DNA from: Pogonophryne albipinna
Taxonomy: Eukaryota > Chordata > Actinopteri > Perciformes > Artedidraconidae
NCBI GenBank assembly: GCA_028583405.1
Contig: CM053260.1
Location: 22,438,147 to 22,502,146 of the forward strand
Length of the DNA stretch: 64,000 nucleotides
Direction: 5' to 3'
The notes under the pieces were generated by a model. That model saw nothing but the letters and a program-made list of their open reading frames with translations, made no database searches and had not been told where the DNA came from. Position numbers and translations under genes: made by a program. Positions 57,301-64,000 of this stretch are shown here, in pieces; positions within the stretch are counted from its first letter, which is position 1, and the number at the start of each line of letters is the position of its first letter.

Positions 57301-64000
<6,700 letters not shown>

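Overview
The window is vertebrate nuclear DNA, almost certainly from a teleost fish. Genes have many small exons with GT-AG introns, long dinucleotide repeats are common, and the mobile-element mix is fish-like: a BEL/Pao retroelement, hAT and piggyBac miniature elements, LINE 3' ends and tRNA-derived SINEs. I see no prokaryotic, organellar or phage signal and no CRISPR array.

Three protein-coding genes lie head to tail on the + strand. (1) Bases 1-25124 hold the 3' part of an axonemal dynein heavy chain, best matched to DNAH1. Its 31 exons run from the AAA4 P-loop through the stalk and microtubule-binding domain, AAA5, AAA6 and the C-terminal domain to the stop codon, about 1676 residues, with every intron phase consistent. 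(2) Bases 25981-49536 hold a complete 10-coding-exon MAPKAPK3 (MK3) kinase gene, about 395 residues, with a 12.1 kb first intron. (3) Bases 57301-64000 hold PFKFB4, the bifunctional 6-phosphofructo-2-kinase/fructose-2,6-bisphosphatase. Its first 13 coding exons are complete and the fourteenth runs off the window. The products act in unrelated pathways (ciliary motility, p38 stress signalling, glycolytic control), so this is shared synteny, not a functional cluster. From memory, the human orthologues all map to 3p21.

The non-coding part is mostly transposon debris. DNAH1 intron 13 carries a 6.6 kb minus-strand BEL/Pao element with 70-bp terminal repeats, a 5-bp target duplication, several frameshifts and an internal deletion; a 473-bp hAT element with a perfect 8-bp duplication sits inside it. 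Four more hAT-type elements with perfect 8-bp duplications, two TTAA-flanked piggyBac-like elements, two LINE 3' ends, two SINEs and several unclassified inverted-repeat elements are listed.

The points most worth checking are about splicing and repeats. Three DNAH1 introns appear to use GC-AG splice sites, one with a long CA repeat starting at the donor. A (TG)n tract abuts the acceptor of MAPKAPK3 exon 9, a 20-bp minisatellite lies just upstream of its last exon, and a CTCTC satellite supplies the pyrimidine tract of DNAH1 exon 24. A possible alternative first exon of PFKFB4 has a matching splice phase. I found no convincing undescribed system.
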